Source: Rheinheimera sp.
Lineage (GTDB): Bacteria > Pseudomonadota > Gammaproteobacteria > Enterobacterales > Alteromonadaceae
NCBI GenBank assembly: GCA_003482455.1
Contig: DMYW01000015.1
Location: 1-64,000 of the forward strand
Reading direction: 5' to 3'
DNA: 64,000 nucleotides
The notes under the pieces: generated by a model
The model's input: the letters and a program-made list of their open reading frames with translations, nothing else
Told to the model about the DNA's origin: nothing
Databases searched by the model: none
Position numbers and translations under genes: made by a program
Shown: positions 8,183-17,406 of the stretch, in pieces
Numbering within the stretch: position 1 is the first letter of the stretch
How the letters are laid out: each line of letters begins with the position of its first letter

Positions 8183-11100
8183 ATGTCTTCCACACAGGCT
8201 GCTATGCTGCTCGACCAAGGTGCGATTGGACTTGGCAGTATCGCTGCTTTGTCCCTTATTTATTTGCTGGTGCTGTATAGCGTTGGGCGCTTAGGCCAGC
8301 GTTTGCATGGTCGTCATCCACTGGCGCCTTGGGTGTTTTCATTCGCGTTGGCAGTGTATTGCACCAGCTGGGCTTTTTATGGCGTGACGGCGCAAGCCGC
8401 TGTAAATGGCTGGTGGATCCCACCGACTTATATCGGTTCTATTTTGTTATTTGGCTTGGGCTTTCAATTAGTCAGCCGCATTGCCGTCACAGCGCGACGC
8501 TTTCGCATTACCTCAGTCGCCGACTTTATCGCCACGCGATACGGCCACTCCCGTGCCATTGCGATGGTCACTACCGTCATAGTGCTGGTAGCGGTTATTC
8601 CTTATATTGCGCTGCAACTGCAAGCGATCTCGACCAGTATTGATGCGCTGGTCAACGCCCCTACTGCCACGCTGTCGCAGCATTCACATCCAGTTGCTTG
8701 GTATCAAGACACAGGCTGGTTTGTCAGCATTTGGCTGGCCTTGTTTGCTTTGCTGTTTGCAGGTAAATCGGCGCGGGCGCATCAACCGAACCCGGGGTTG
8801 ATGACAGCCATCGCGTTTGAATCGCTGGTGAAATTGGTCGCATTGTTATCGGTTGGTTTGTTTGTCTGTTTTGGCTTGTACGACGGCATCACCGATTTGT
8901 TCGAGCAAGCTAGTCGCTCACCTGCGGTCCACGCGCTGCAACAACACGCAACACCGACGTCTGTCTATTGGATCCACGTGTTACTGGGCTTTTTAGCAAC
9001 TTTATGTCTGCCACGGCAATTCCATGTCAGTTTTGTTGAGATCCAGCAGTTGCCGCACCTGCGTTATGCGCGGTGGATCTTCCCTGCCTATCTGCTGCTG
9101 ATGAGTATTTTCACGCTGCCGCTGGCACTGGCTGGAACCTTGTTGCTGGGCGATCACGCCAGTATTGATCTGGTCGTGCTGCAGCTGCCGCTTAGCGCCA
9201 ACCGCACCGATGTCGCCTTGCTCGCCTATTTAGGCGGCTTTTCTGCGGCGACCAGTATGGTGATCGTGGCGACTGTGGTACTGGGGATTATGATCAGTAA
9301 CGATGTGCTGACGCCGCTGCTGCATCGGCTGGGCCGCACCGACGTGCCGGTGGTCGTGCTGCGCCGTGGCTCAATGCTGCTGGTGTTAGGCTTTGGCTTT
9401 TTGTATTACCGCACTTTTGGCAATGACACTGGACTGGCGCAATTGGGCTTGTTGGCTTTTGTATTGATTGCGCAGCTCGCCCCAGCCCTCATTTTGGGTC
9501 TGCAGCAACGGCGTTTAAATCGCCAAGGCGCTTTGGCCGGTTTGTTATCGGGCGCTGCCGTATGGGCGTATTTGTTATTGTTGCCGGAAGTACAACGCGC
9601 TGGACTGGTCGATTGGCCTTGGCTTAGCCAAGGGCCTTTTGGCATCCACTCTTTAGCGCCATTGACTCTGCACCAACTAGGGCCTGATGCGATTAGCACC
9701 GGCACTGTGCTGAGTTTGTCAGTCAACAGTTTGATGTTATGGCTGGTGAGTCAATTCACCCAGACCCGCATGGCCGAATGGCTTGATAGCGCCGCCTTTG
9801 TCAAACGCCAAGCACTACCGCGTCAGCTACCGGCACGACTGACCATTCAAGACTGTTACAGCTTGCTTAGGCGTTACAGTGGCGAGCGCGAAGCTCGCGA
9901 GTTGATGCAACGCTTCTTACGCGATGTCGATCCACAATCGCCTGCGTTGGCCCCCCTCTCGATGCAACAAGGGGTCGAGCGGCATTTAGCCGCCGTGGTC
10001 GGTGGCGCCTCGATGCGTTTGTTATTGGGCGCTGCGGCCACTCATCGACAGCTACCGATTGAATCGGTGGCGCAATTTGTCGATGAAGCCAGCCAAGTGT
10101 ATCAATTTAACCAAGCGCTGCTGTCTAGCACGCTCGAACACATTCACTTGGGCGTCAGCGTTATCGATCGCGATTTACGGTTAATTGCTTGGAACCGCCA
10201 CTATGTACAGATGTTTCACTACCCACCGGATCTGATCGAAGTCGGCACACCGGTGGAAGAGTTAATCCGCTACAACGCGCGCCGCGGCGTGTTGATGCTT
10301 ACGGATCAAGACGACGCCGCGTTCGAACAAGAAGTGCGCAAGCGGTTGAATTATTTGCGTCAAGGCTCGAGCTATAAATTTCAACGCCGCCAGCGCGATG
10401 GCCGAGTGTTTGAAATGCAAGGCAGTCCGCTGCCCGGCGGTGGTTTTGTTACCACCTACACAGATGTCAGTTCCTTTATTGACGTGCAGCAGCAACTGCA
10501 AGATGCCAACGACACGTTAGAACAACGTGTCAGTCAGCGTACTGCCGAACTACAACAGCTGAACGACCAACTCAACCAGGCCAAACAACAACTGGAAGAG
10601 CAAAGCGCTAGCCAACATCGTTTTTTTGCCGCCACTAGCCACGATTTGATGCAACCCTTTAACGCCGCGGCCTTGTTTGCAGGCTTGATCCGCGAAAAAG
10701 CCGGCGACCCGCAGGTGCGGCAACTAGCCGAACATATGTCCGCCAGCTTGGCGACTGCAGAAGAGCTGCTCGCGGCGATTTTAGAGCTGACCAAACTAGA
10801 CGCCGGTGCCGTCAAAGCGCAACCAACCGTGCAACGGCTCAGCGAGACCATTGCGCAAGTGGTGCAAGACGCTCAAGTATTGGCACAGCAAAAAGGCCTG
10901 CTGTTGCACTACCGCCCTTGCCCGCGTTTTATCACGACCGACGCGCGTTTACTGAAACGTTTGGTGCAAAACCTGCTCAGCAACGCCATTCGTTACACCG
11001 AGCACGGCAAAATTTTGGTGGGCTGGCGTCAACTGACTGATCCACAAGGCCAGCGTTGGATCCGGTTGGAAGTTTGGGACACAGGCGTTGGTATTGCAGA

Positions 11101-11701
11101 CGATGAACAGCAGCGGATCTTCCAAGAGTTTCAGCAAGGTCGGCGTGGTGATCAGCAAGGATTAGGCATTGGCTTGGCTATCAGTAAGCGCATTAGCGAC
11201 CTACTCGAGCACCCGCTGCAGCTGCGCTCCCGCGTCGGTCATGGCAGTTGTTTTGCCGTGTCACTGCCGCTGGCCAGTCCGATCACCACCGCGACACCGG
11301 CCGTGCTACCGCAAGATAAAGACAGCGGCTTTGCCGGCAAAACGATTCTATTGCTGGATAACGACGCACAGCTGCGCCAAGCGGTGGCGGAGTTGTTGCG
11401 CAGTTGGGGGTGTCAGGTGTTCGTTGCGGCAACGCCCGGCGAGGCATTAGCGTATTTGCAGCAGCAGAACTCGGTGGATTTAATGTTGTTTGATTATCAC
11501 TTGGACCAAGGTGCTACTGGCGTGCAGGTAGCGTTGCAGCTGCAACAGCATTGGGCCAGTCAGGTGCCGGTGATTATTCATTCCGCCGACCAACAACAAG
11601 CGACCCGTGATGATGCGCTCAACAATGGTTATCACTTTATGCTAAAACCACTGAAAGCTGTGACATTAAAACGGCTGTTGCACCGACTGATGCCACGTTA
11701 A
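8183..11701 (+). CDS. crbS: CrbS-like SSS transporter/hybrid sensor histidine kinase
   Basis: 1172-residue membrane hybrid kinase. Residues 1-500 form a 12-13 helix sodium/solute symporter (SLC5) domain. A STAC-like linker (about 520-600), a PAS domain (about 655-765), a coiled coil (765-805), HisKA with phospho-acceptor His820 (TSHDLMQPFNAA), HATPase_c (N box NLLSNAIRYTEHG, G boxes DTGVGIADDEQ and GLGIGLAISKRI) and a C-terminal receiver with Asp1104 (LMLFDYHL) follow. This order is that of CrbS in Vibrio/Shewanella and CbrA-type kinases, which sense a nutrient state and drive acetyl-CoA synthetase via CrbR. The matching LuxR-type regulator is encoded at 14045-14695. The SSS domain may transport or only sense its ligand; the ligand is unknown here. 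Confidence 0.85.
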   Translation: MSSTQAAMLLDQGAIGLGSIAALSLIYLLVLYSVGRLGQRLHGRHPLAPWVFSFALAVYCTSWAFYGVTAQAAVNGWWIPPTYIGSILLFGLGFQLVSRIAVTARRFRITSVADFIATRYGHSRAIAMVTTVIVLVAVIPYIALQLQAISTSIDALVNAPTATLSQHSHPVAWYQDTGWFVSIWLALFALLFAGKSARAHQPNPGLMTAIAFESLVKLVALLSVGLFVCFGLYDGITDLFEQASRSPAVHALQQHATPTSVYWIHVLLGFLATLCLPRQFHVSFVEIQQLPHLRYARWIFPAYLLLMSIFTLPLALAGTLLLGDHASIDLVVLQLPLSANRTDVALLAYLGGFSAATSMVIVATVVLGIMISNDVLTPLLHRLGRTDVPVVVLRRGSMLLVLGFGFLYYRTFGNDTGLAQLGLLAFVLIAQLAPALILGLQQRRLNRQGALAGLLSGAAVWAYLLLLPEVQRAGLVDWPWLSQGPFGIHSLAPLTLHQLGPDAISTGTVLSLSVNSLMLWLVSQFTQTRMAEWLDSAAFVKRQALPRQLPARLTIQDCYSLLRRYSGEREARELMQRFLRDVDPQSPALAPLSMQQGVERHLAAVVGGASMRLLLGAAATHRQLPIESVAQFVDEASQVYQFNQALLSSTLEHIHLGVSVIDRDLRLIAWNRHYVQMFHYPPDLIEVGTPVEELIRYNARRGVLMLTDQDDAAFEQEVRKRLNYLRQGSSYKFQRRQRDGRVFEMQGSPLPGGGFVTTYTDVSSFIDVQQQLQDANDTLEQRVSQRTAELQQLNDQLNQAKQQLEEQSASQHRFFAATSHDLMQPFNAAALFAGLIREKAGDPQVRQLAEHMSASLATAEELLAAILELTKLDAGAVKAQPTVQRLSETIAQVVQDAQVLAQQKGLLLHYRPCPRFITTDARLLKRLVQNLLSNAIRYTEHGKILVGWRQLTDPQGQRWIRLEVWDTGVGIADDEQQRIFQEFQQGRRGDQQGLGIGLAISKRISDLLEHPLQLRSRVGHGSCFAVSLPLASPITTATPAVLPQDKDSGFAGKTILLLDNDAQLRQAVAELLRSWGCQVFVAATPGEALAYLQQQNSVDLMLFDYHLDQGATGVQVALQLQQHWASQVPVIIHSADQQQATRDDALNNGYHFMLKPLKAVTLKRLLHRLMPR

Positions 11702-11814
11702 GTGGTCTCGCATGCCACGCTTGACGCAATAGCAGATACCGCAAGCAGAGGAAATAAGCACAACAAGCAAGCAGAACACCCACTTAGGTGTGAAGTCTTC
11801 GCTGCTTCTGTGTC

Positions 11815-13287
11815 TTAAAACTGGGCGATCGCCACACGATTGCGGCCCGCCATTTTGGCTTGATACAAGGCTTGATCAGCGCGGCGGAATAAACTGTCGT
11901 AGTCTTCATCAGGATGCCAGCTAGCGATACCAAAACTAGCCGTCAACGACGCGACATCGGCGATACGCACTTGGGTGAGTTCTTGTAACACGCGCTCTGC
12001 AATCAAAGCCGCGGCTGCGCTGTTGGTTTGTGGCAACAACACCACAAACTCGTCGCCGCCAAACCGCCCTAGCGTGTCAGTCGGACGCAAATTCTGTTGC
12101 ACCACGCGACACATTTGTTGCAAGGCTTGGTCGCCCACATGATGGCCAAACTCGTCGTTAATTTTCTTGAAGTGGTCAATATCAAACACCATCAGCACCA
12201 GTGGCGTTTGCTCTTGCTGACAGCGAATCACTTCAAGTGCTGCCCGTTGTTCCAGTCGGTCACGCGAGGCAACTTGGGTCAATGAATCAGTAAAGGCTAC
12301 CCGGCGCAAGCGCAAGTTATCCGCCAGCAAGGTCGGTATCGCCAGACCAAACAAGGTGTTGGCGCCTATCACACAAATGGCAAACTGGTACACCATCACA
12401 AAGTCCATCAGCCCTAGCAAATGCACCCAAAACGCAATAAAAAACGAACTCAACGCCACAGCGACGGCATTCCACAGTGGCGACTCAGTACAGGCGATCC
12501 ACATGTGCGGGATCACTAAAAAGAAGATCGCAAATGCACTGTTAGGAGAGTCAGTCCATGCCGCTAGCAGCATACTCAGTGCTAGCAACAACCAAGTGAT
12601 CAGCAATTTCGCCGCTAAAGACCAACTGACGCCTCGCTGTTGCCAGCCAGACATATCGGTTAAACGGAACAAAGCGCCAGGCATAATCGCACTGAACAGA
12701 CCAATAAAAAATGGTGCAATCACCAGCACGCCCGCCATATCACCAATCCAGAATGGCAACCAGGTTTTGGCCACATCGGCTTGCGCCATCATGTCGGTGA
12801 CCACCAAGGTAGGTAGAATCAATACAGTTGCTAATAACGAGCAACTCGCTGCGATCACTAAAAACGCCACAATCACAGTAGTGATGTCACGACGCCCATG
12901 CTGGGCAATAGCTCGCAATAATAAGGCACCAAAGGCATACGGCATCATATGGGCGAAGGCGAACGCCACTGCCGCGTACAGCAAGGCTGGGGTCGACAAC
13001 ACAATGTTGTAATGTTCGGCTGTGTAGAAGGTGATAAAGATGCAGCCTGCCAATAACGCCGGCAAGGCCGACAAGCCCATAATCAAAAAAGCGGCGAAGG
13101 TTAAACCTGCTACGGGAAACCACACGGACGCATGATGTGTGTACTCGACCAGCCAGCCGATATCCCACACCAGCAGCCACAACACAAATACCAACAGATT
13201 ACGCGCCAACCACGATTGCCGTAGCAGCTGCAACAACACAGGACTTAGTACTGACAAACCGGATATCGTCACTCGACTCTGTTCCAA
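11815..13287 (-). CDS. MASE1-domain diguanylate cyclase
   Basis: 490 residues from the TTG start preferred here: an AGGA ribosome site lies 8 nt upstream, and the frame continues upstream only to another TTG at 13323. A MASE1 sensory domain with eight or more membrane helices (to about residue 300) is followed by a GGDEF domain with intact FGGDEF active site. An RxxD inhibitory site (RPTD) lies five residues upstream, so it should make cyclic di-GMP and be product-inhibited. It lies convergent to crbS and near crbR, but no shared operon is visible. The extracellular or membrane signal is unknown. Confidence 0.88.
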   Translation of the reverse strand: MEQSRVTISGLSVLSPVLLQLLRQSWLARNLLVFVLWLLVWDIGWLVEYTHHASVWFPVAGLTFAAFLIMGLSALPALLAGCIFITFYTAEHYNIVLSTPALLYAAVAFAFAHMMPYAFGALLLRAIAQHGRRDITTVIVAFLVIAASCSLLATVLILPTLVVTDMMAQADVAKTWLPFWIGDMAGVLVIAPFFIGLFSAIMPGALFRLTDMSGWQQRGVSWSLAAKLLITWLLLALSMLLAAWTDSPNSAFAIFFLVIPHMWIACTESPLWNAVAVALSSFFIAFWVHLLGLMDFVMVYQFAICVIGANTLFGLAIPTLLADNLRLRRVAFTDSLTQVASRDRLEQRAALEVIRCQQEQTPLVLMVFDIDHFKKINDEFGHHVGDQALQQMCRVVQQNLRPTDTLGRFGGDEFVVLLPQTNSAAAALIAERVLQELTQVRIADVASLTASFGIASWHPDEDYDSLFRRADQALYQAKMAGRNRVAIAQF

Positions 13288-13467
13288 TCTTGATTTCCTG
13301 AAAAGCAGACTTTTGGTATGCAAGACGCACTACGCGTTTTGTACCCATAACAATAGACAGGCGTGGGTGTTGTTGCCATCTTGCCACAAGAACCGCGACG
13401 CGTGCTAGCTGTGAATCGTCGTAAGTCACAGCCTTAACCTGTCGACAACGGCTGCTTCTAGCGCAGA

Positions 13468-14043
13468 CTAACCGCAGCTCGCGCCTGTCCAGCTGGCATC
13501 AGAGTGCACCCGAAATTGTGACTGACTGCGGCCATCGCTGTAACCAGGAACCAGTGCTTTACCTTGCCCTTGAACCTGCAGAGTCAACCGTGTCGAATTG
13601 TGCACTTGCAGCTGCGCCGACACAGTGCCGGTATAACCTTGTTGAGCATTGCAGTGACCGCCAAAGCGCAGCAGATTGCCTTGTTGGCCTTGGAAACTTA
13701 ATTGGCATTTCGGCAGTTTTTGTTTCAGCCACTTTTGATAATCTTGCGGCGTTTTCAGAGTTTTGGCTTGAGCGCTGGGTAGGCATTGTTTGGTTTTTGA
13801 TGGGTCTTTTTGCTGCACCATTTGTTGCACTTTGGCCTGCTGCGCTTTTGGCAAAAAGCCGATCAGCCCTTGCTGCTGTTGTTTTAAATCGGCAATCACA
13901 TCGACGTTGTCGATCCACAGTTGATGCTGACTTTGCCAGACGCCGGCTTTTAATGCTGGTAAGGCCGGCGCTTTGGTCGCTGCACTGCACGAACATGCCC
14001 AGATCGTCGACAACATACCTAAAGTCACTAAAGCGCGAACCAT
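13468..14043 (-). CDS. DUF3617 family exported protein
   Basis: 191 residues. It has an N-terminal hydrophobic export signal (about residues 1-21, possibly lipid-modified at a Cys in TIWACSC) and then a DUF3617-like body: the opening LKAGVWQSQHQLW, a conserved Cys in KQCLP, and later Cys residues in PKCQLSF and GGHCNAQQGYTG. The family is periplasmic and of unknown function. It starts one base after the stop codon of the CrbR-like regulator gene, so the two are almost certainly cotranscribed. Confidence 0.7.
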   Translation of the reverse strand: MVRALVTLGMLSTIWACSCSAATKAPALPALKAGVWQSQHQLWIDNVDVIADLKQQQQGLIGFLPKAQQAKVQQMVQQKDPSKTKQCLPSAQAKTLKTPQDYQKWLKQKLPKCQLSFQGQQGNLLRFGGHCNAQQGYTGTVSAQLQVHNSTRLTLQVQGQGKALVPGYSDGRSQSQFRVHSDASWTGASCG

Positions 14044-14044
14044 G

Positions 14045-14695
14045 TCAGGTTAAATCCTCGGTCAGTTTTAGTTTCTCAAACATGATACCGGCCAGCGTGC
14101 GGTTATTCACTTCGAGCTTGCGCAAAATCGCCGACACATGTTGTTTGACCGTGGTTTCTTGCACATTCATTTCATAGGCGATTTGTTTATTCAGGAGGCC
14201 ATCGGCGATCATTTTCAGCACCCGCAGTTGCTGCGGCGTCAACTGCGCCAACCGGCTGGCAAATGCGGCGTCGATCAAATCTTCGGCTTGTGCCACAGAC
14301 GCTGACAACTCCGGCGGCACCCAGCTGTCGCCTTGCAACACAGTGGCAACGGCATGCTGTAGCAGATCCAGCGGCACGGATTTCGGCACATAACCAGCAG
14401 CGCCTAATTGCAACGCTTGTTTGATCACGGCCGGCTCTTCAATGGCCGAAATCATCAGAATGGTAATGTCCGGATATTCCGCGCGAAGTGCCGTCAGCGC
14501 CGCAAACCCTTGCGCATCCGGCAGCTTTAAATCCAATAAAATCAGTTGGGTATCAGGATGTGCCCGCAACAGCGGCCATAGCTGCTGCATGCTGTGCGCT
14601 TGGTGCAGCCCCGCGTCTGGGCCCAAGATTTGTTGTAGGGCTTGCGACAACGCCACGCGAAACAGCGGATGATCGTCAGCGATAATTGCAATCAT
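14045..14695 (-). CDS. crbR: CrbR-like LuxR-family response regulator
   Basis: 216 residues from the ATG at 14695, chosen because GAGGAAG lies 6 nt upstream; in-frame codons before it would add an unusual tail. The receiver domain has acidic DD at residues 7-8 and phospho-acceptor Asp55 (LILLDLKLPD). The C-terminal LuxR helix-turn-helix contains LTPQQLRVLKMIADGLLNKQ and ETTVKQHVSAILRKL. The sequence and the nearby CrbS-type kinase indicate the CrbR partner, known in Vibrio and Shewanella to activate acs. Kinase and regulator are separated by a diguanylate cyclase and DUF3617 gene, and no acs gene is in the window. Confidence 0.8.
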   Translation of the reverse strand: MIAIIADDHPLFRVALSQALQQILGPDAGLHQAHSMQQLWPLLRAHPDTQLILLDLKLPDAQGFAALTALRAEYPDITILMISAIEEPAVIKQALQLGAAGYVPKSVPLDLLQHAVATVLQGDSWVPPELSASVAQAEDLIDAAFASRLAQLTPQQLRVLKMIADGLLNKQIAYEMNVQETTVKQHVSAILRKLEVNNRTLAGIMFEKLKLTEDLT

Positions 14696-14901
14696 AAAAC
14701 TTCCTCTACGAACTTTGGCCATGATGACGGAGCCAGCGGCGCCGTGCAAGCGCCTTGGCTTGTTGGCGACGCCGACTCATCGACGCTTTGTGTTGGCCCT
14801 GACACTCTGGCTCTATGCAAGGTCCCGTCATGCGGTTTGCAGCCAACCAAACCTTGATCACAGTTGCTTTGGCGCCTACTCAGGCCATCACGACCATAAA
14901 A

Positions 14902-14928
14902 AAGGGCAGCTAACGCCGCCCTTGTTGT
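14902..14928 (-). terminator. Intrinsic terminator after the second TonB receptor
   Basis: Nine paired positions (14902-14910 with 14915-14923, one G-U on the minus strand) and a 4-nt loop, followed on the minus strand by six T. It lies 26 nt beyond the receptor stop codon. The 254-bp region 14696-14949 holds no convincing gene. Confidence 0.65.
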
Positions 14929-14949
14929 TGCTATTTCCCCATGCTCGCG

Positions 14950-17208
14950 TTAGAAGCGATAACCTAGGCTCAAACTGACAGTGCGCGGGTCACCGTAGTA
15001 GGCCGTGATGGTTTGTTCTTTCGCCAACAGCGGGAAGTTGTAACCGGCGATCCGAGTTTCTTTGTCACCCAAGTTGCGGCCTTGCAGCGACACATCCCAG
15101 TGGCCATCGTTGCTGTACCAAGTGACACCGGCGTTCAACAAGGTGTAACCACCAAAGTCCAACATGCTTGGCACTTCAAAGATTTGCGTGCTGCTGCGGT
15201 GTGACGCGTTGGCGGTCCACACCAACTCGCCTGAACTGAGCGCCATGGTGTATTTCGCACCCAAGGTCGCGGTCAGTTTTGGCGTATTGGCAAACGACCA
15301 CAGGTTCGACACGTCGGTGGTGGTTTGTGTCGCGGCGTCAAAGTACTGCACTTGGTTAAAGTTGGCGTTTAAATAACCCAGAATCAAATTGAACTGCAGA
15401 TTATCAGTCGCCACGCCGGTCGCTTCAAATTCCAAGCCTTGAATATCAGCACTGGCGGCGTTTAATACTTGCGACGCTACCGTGTTGTTGACGGCGCGTT
15501 GTACTGTCACCTGCATATCGTCATATTTCGAGCTAAACAACGCGGTGTTTAAGCGCAAGCGACGGTCAAACAGCTCCGATTTCATGCCCAGTTCGTAGGT
15601 ATCCACGGTTTCAGGTTGATACGGATCGCCGGCTTTCGGGTTGACCGATTGGTTGCCGCGCATATCAAAACCACCCGACTTAAAGCCATCGGTGTAGCTG
15701 CCGTAAACCATCACTTTGTCATTGGCTTGGTATTCAAAACCAACGCGTGGCGAGAAATGGTTAAAGCTTTCGCTGCCGGTGAAATCGGACTGAGTACCAA
15801 TTTTGTTGGCGGTATCGCGTGGTTTTTTGTAGCCCAAATACACATAGCGATAGACGTTGGCGTCTTTGTCGTCTTTGGTGTAACGGCCACCTAAGGTAAA
15901 TGACCATTGGTCGGTGACTTGATACGAGCCTTGGGCATACGCCGCAATAGAATCGGTTTGGACACAGCCGCCGTTTTCGATGGTCACACCCAGGCCAGAC
16001 ACCAACACGGTGCCAAAGGCGCCGCAGGCATCGCCGCTGAATTTATACAGGCCCGACGCGAATTTTAACTTGTCGTGGTTGTATAAAAATTGCAGCTCGT
16101 GCGAGGTTTGTTCGTCTTCATAAAACGCCGGGACATCAAGCGATGGCAATTTGGTGGCGTCAAAATCGATGTTGGTGTCGGTGACGCCTTCGCGCCGCGC
16201 GCTGATCGCTTTAATGGTCCAATCAGCGTTGACATCCCAAGCCACAGTGACCGATTGACCACTGGTTTCGACCGAGTTATCTGCCGGCATGCTGGTGTTG
16301 GAGTCGTACACATTGCTCGGTGGAGTTTCTAGCGTCAGCAAACTTGGCGTTAAACGATGGCCGCCTTTGGAGTTGGAGTCGTCTTGCGTTTTATCCGCTG
16401 CAAAGTTAATCCGCAGGTTATCCGCCGCTTGGTATTGCACACTGATGCGACCTGACTTGATGTCCTTGTTGTAGTTCTCTTCACCGGTGTTTAAATAGGT
16501 ACCAAAGCCGTCGCGGGTATACACAGCACCGGCGGCGCCAACAAACAGTTTATCGGTCAGCGCGGTTTGGCCACTGAGTTTCAAGTCGCGTTGATTGTAG
16601 CTACCAAGCGTGCCACGAATAGCGAATTCATTGTCACCACTGAGTGGTTTGGTCACATATTTCACGGCGCCGCCGATGGTGTTACGGCCGTACAAGGTGC
16701 CTTGCGGGCCACGTAATACTTCGATGCGCTCGACATCGTACACGTCCATCGCCGCGCCTTGTGGCCGCGCTAAATACACGTCGTCAATGTAAATACCGAC
16801 CCCAGGTTCAAACCCCCACAGTGGGTCTTGTTGGCCAATACCACGAATGTAGGCCGTCAAAGTGCTGTTGGTGCCGCGCGACACTTGCAGCGTAGTGTTG
16901 GGTGATTGTTGTTGCACTGCGACGATGTTTTCGATGCCTTTTTGTTTTAGATCTTCAGCGCCAATCGAAGTCACCGCCACCGGCACTGTTTGTAAATTCT
17001 CTGCAGTGCGACGCGCCGTCACTTGAATAGTTTCCAAGCTGCCATCGTCTTTTTTCGTGGCTTTGTCTTGCGTTTGGCTTGGCGTCACGGTGTTTGCGTC
17101 TGTCGCTTGTTGGTCGGCGGCCCACGCAGAACCGGCGCAGCTGGCGCTGATCGCTAAGGCGAGTAAGGTAGGTTGCAAGCAAATCGTCTTCTTGTTGTTA
17201 TGGGCCAT
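14950..17208 (-). CDS. TonB-dependent outer membrane receptor
   Basis: 752 residues. The signal peptide ends near SAWAADQ. A TonB box ETIQVTARR, a plug domain (about 50-170, with VYDVERIEVLRGPQGTLYGR) and a 22-strand-type barrel ending in VSLSLGYRF follow. The plug is of the common FecA/siderophore or 'SusC-unlike' Alteromonadales type, so the substrate could be an iron complex or a small organic nutrient. It diverges from a GntP-type permease gene (198 bp between them), followed by an exported hydrolase, which hints at a shared nutrient. The leader has an 8-bp stem (17231-17238 with the complementary CCGAACTG near 17262). Confidence 0.85.
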   Translation of the reverse strand: MAHNNKKTICLQPTLLALAISASCAGSAWAADQQATDANTVTPSQTQDKATKKDDGSLETIQVTARRTAENLQTVPVAVTSIGAEDLKQKGIENIVAVQQQSPNTTLQVSRGTNSTLTAYIRGIGQQDPLWGFEPGVGIYIDDVYLARPQGAAMDVYDVERIEVLRGPQGTLYGRNTIGGAVKYVTKPLSGDNEFAIRGTLGSYNQRDLKLSGQTALTDKLFVGAAGAVYTRDGFGTYLNTGEENYNKDIKSGRISVQYQAADNLRINFAADKTQDDSNSKGGHRLTPSLLTLETPPSNVYDSNTSMPADNSVETSGQSVTVAWDVNADWTIKAISARREGVTDTNIDFDATKLPSLDVPAFYEDEQTSHELQFLYNHDKLKFASGLYKFSGDACGAFGTVLVSGLGVTIENGGCVQTDSIAAYAQGSYQVTDQWSFTLGGRYTKDDKDANVYRYVYLGYKKPRDTANKIGTQSDFTGSESFNHFSPRVGFEYQANDKVMVYGSYTDGFKSGGFDMRGNQSVNPKAGDPYQPETVDTYELGMKSELFDRRLRLNTALFSSKYDDMQVTVQRAVNNTVASQVLNAASADIQGLEFEATGVATDNLQFNLILGYLNANFNQVQYFDAATQTTTDVSNLWSFANTPKLTATLGAKYTMALSSGELVWTANASHRSSTQIFEVPSMLDFGGYTLLNAGVTWYSNDGHWDVSLQGRNLGDKETRIAGYNFPLLAKEQTITAYYGDPRTVSLSLGYRF

Positions 17209-17406
17209 AATGGCATCTCCTGCTGATCGAACAGTTCGGTGTGGTGTTTTTGTTCCCCTACTCTAGGCCGAACTGCTGAAATGTTAATCTGTACCTTAGT
17301 ACTATAGAGATGCCCAGTCGGATAGCTCAGACTCGATAACCAGAACAAAAAACACCATGATCGCCGCTTGCAAGACGGCAGATCACTTTAGCCAAGGACC
17401 GAAAAT

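Noticed and set aside
12356..13012. 218-codon open frame antisense to the diguanylate cyclase
   Set aside because: It lies wholly opposite the MASE1 region, with low-complexity Asn/Ala/Lys content and no ribosome site; a shadow frame.
13518..14177. 219-codon frame antisense to the DUF3617 and response-regulator genes
   Set aside because: Spans two real genes on the other strand and shows no domain-like sequence.
14715..14978. Two overlapping plus-strand frames in the crbR-receptor gap
   Set aside because: No ribosome site, no recognisable product, and the second runs into the receptor terminator and gene end.
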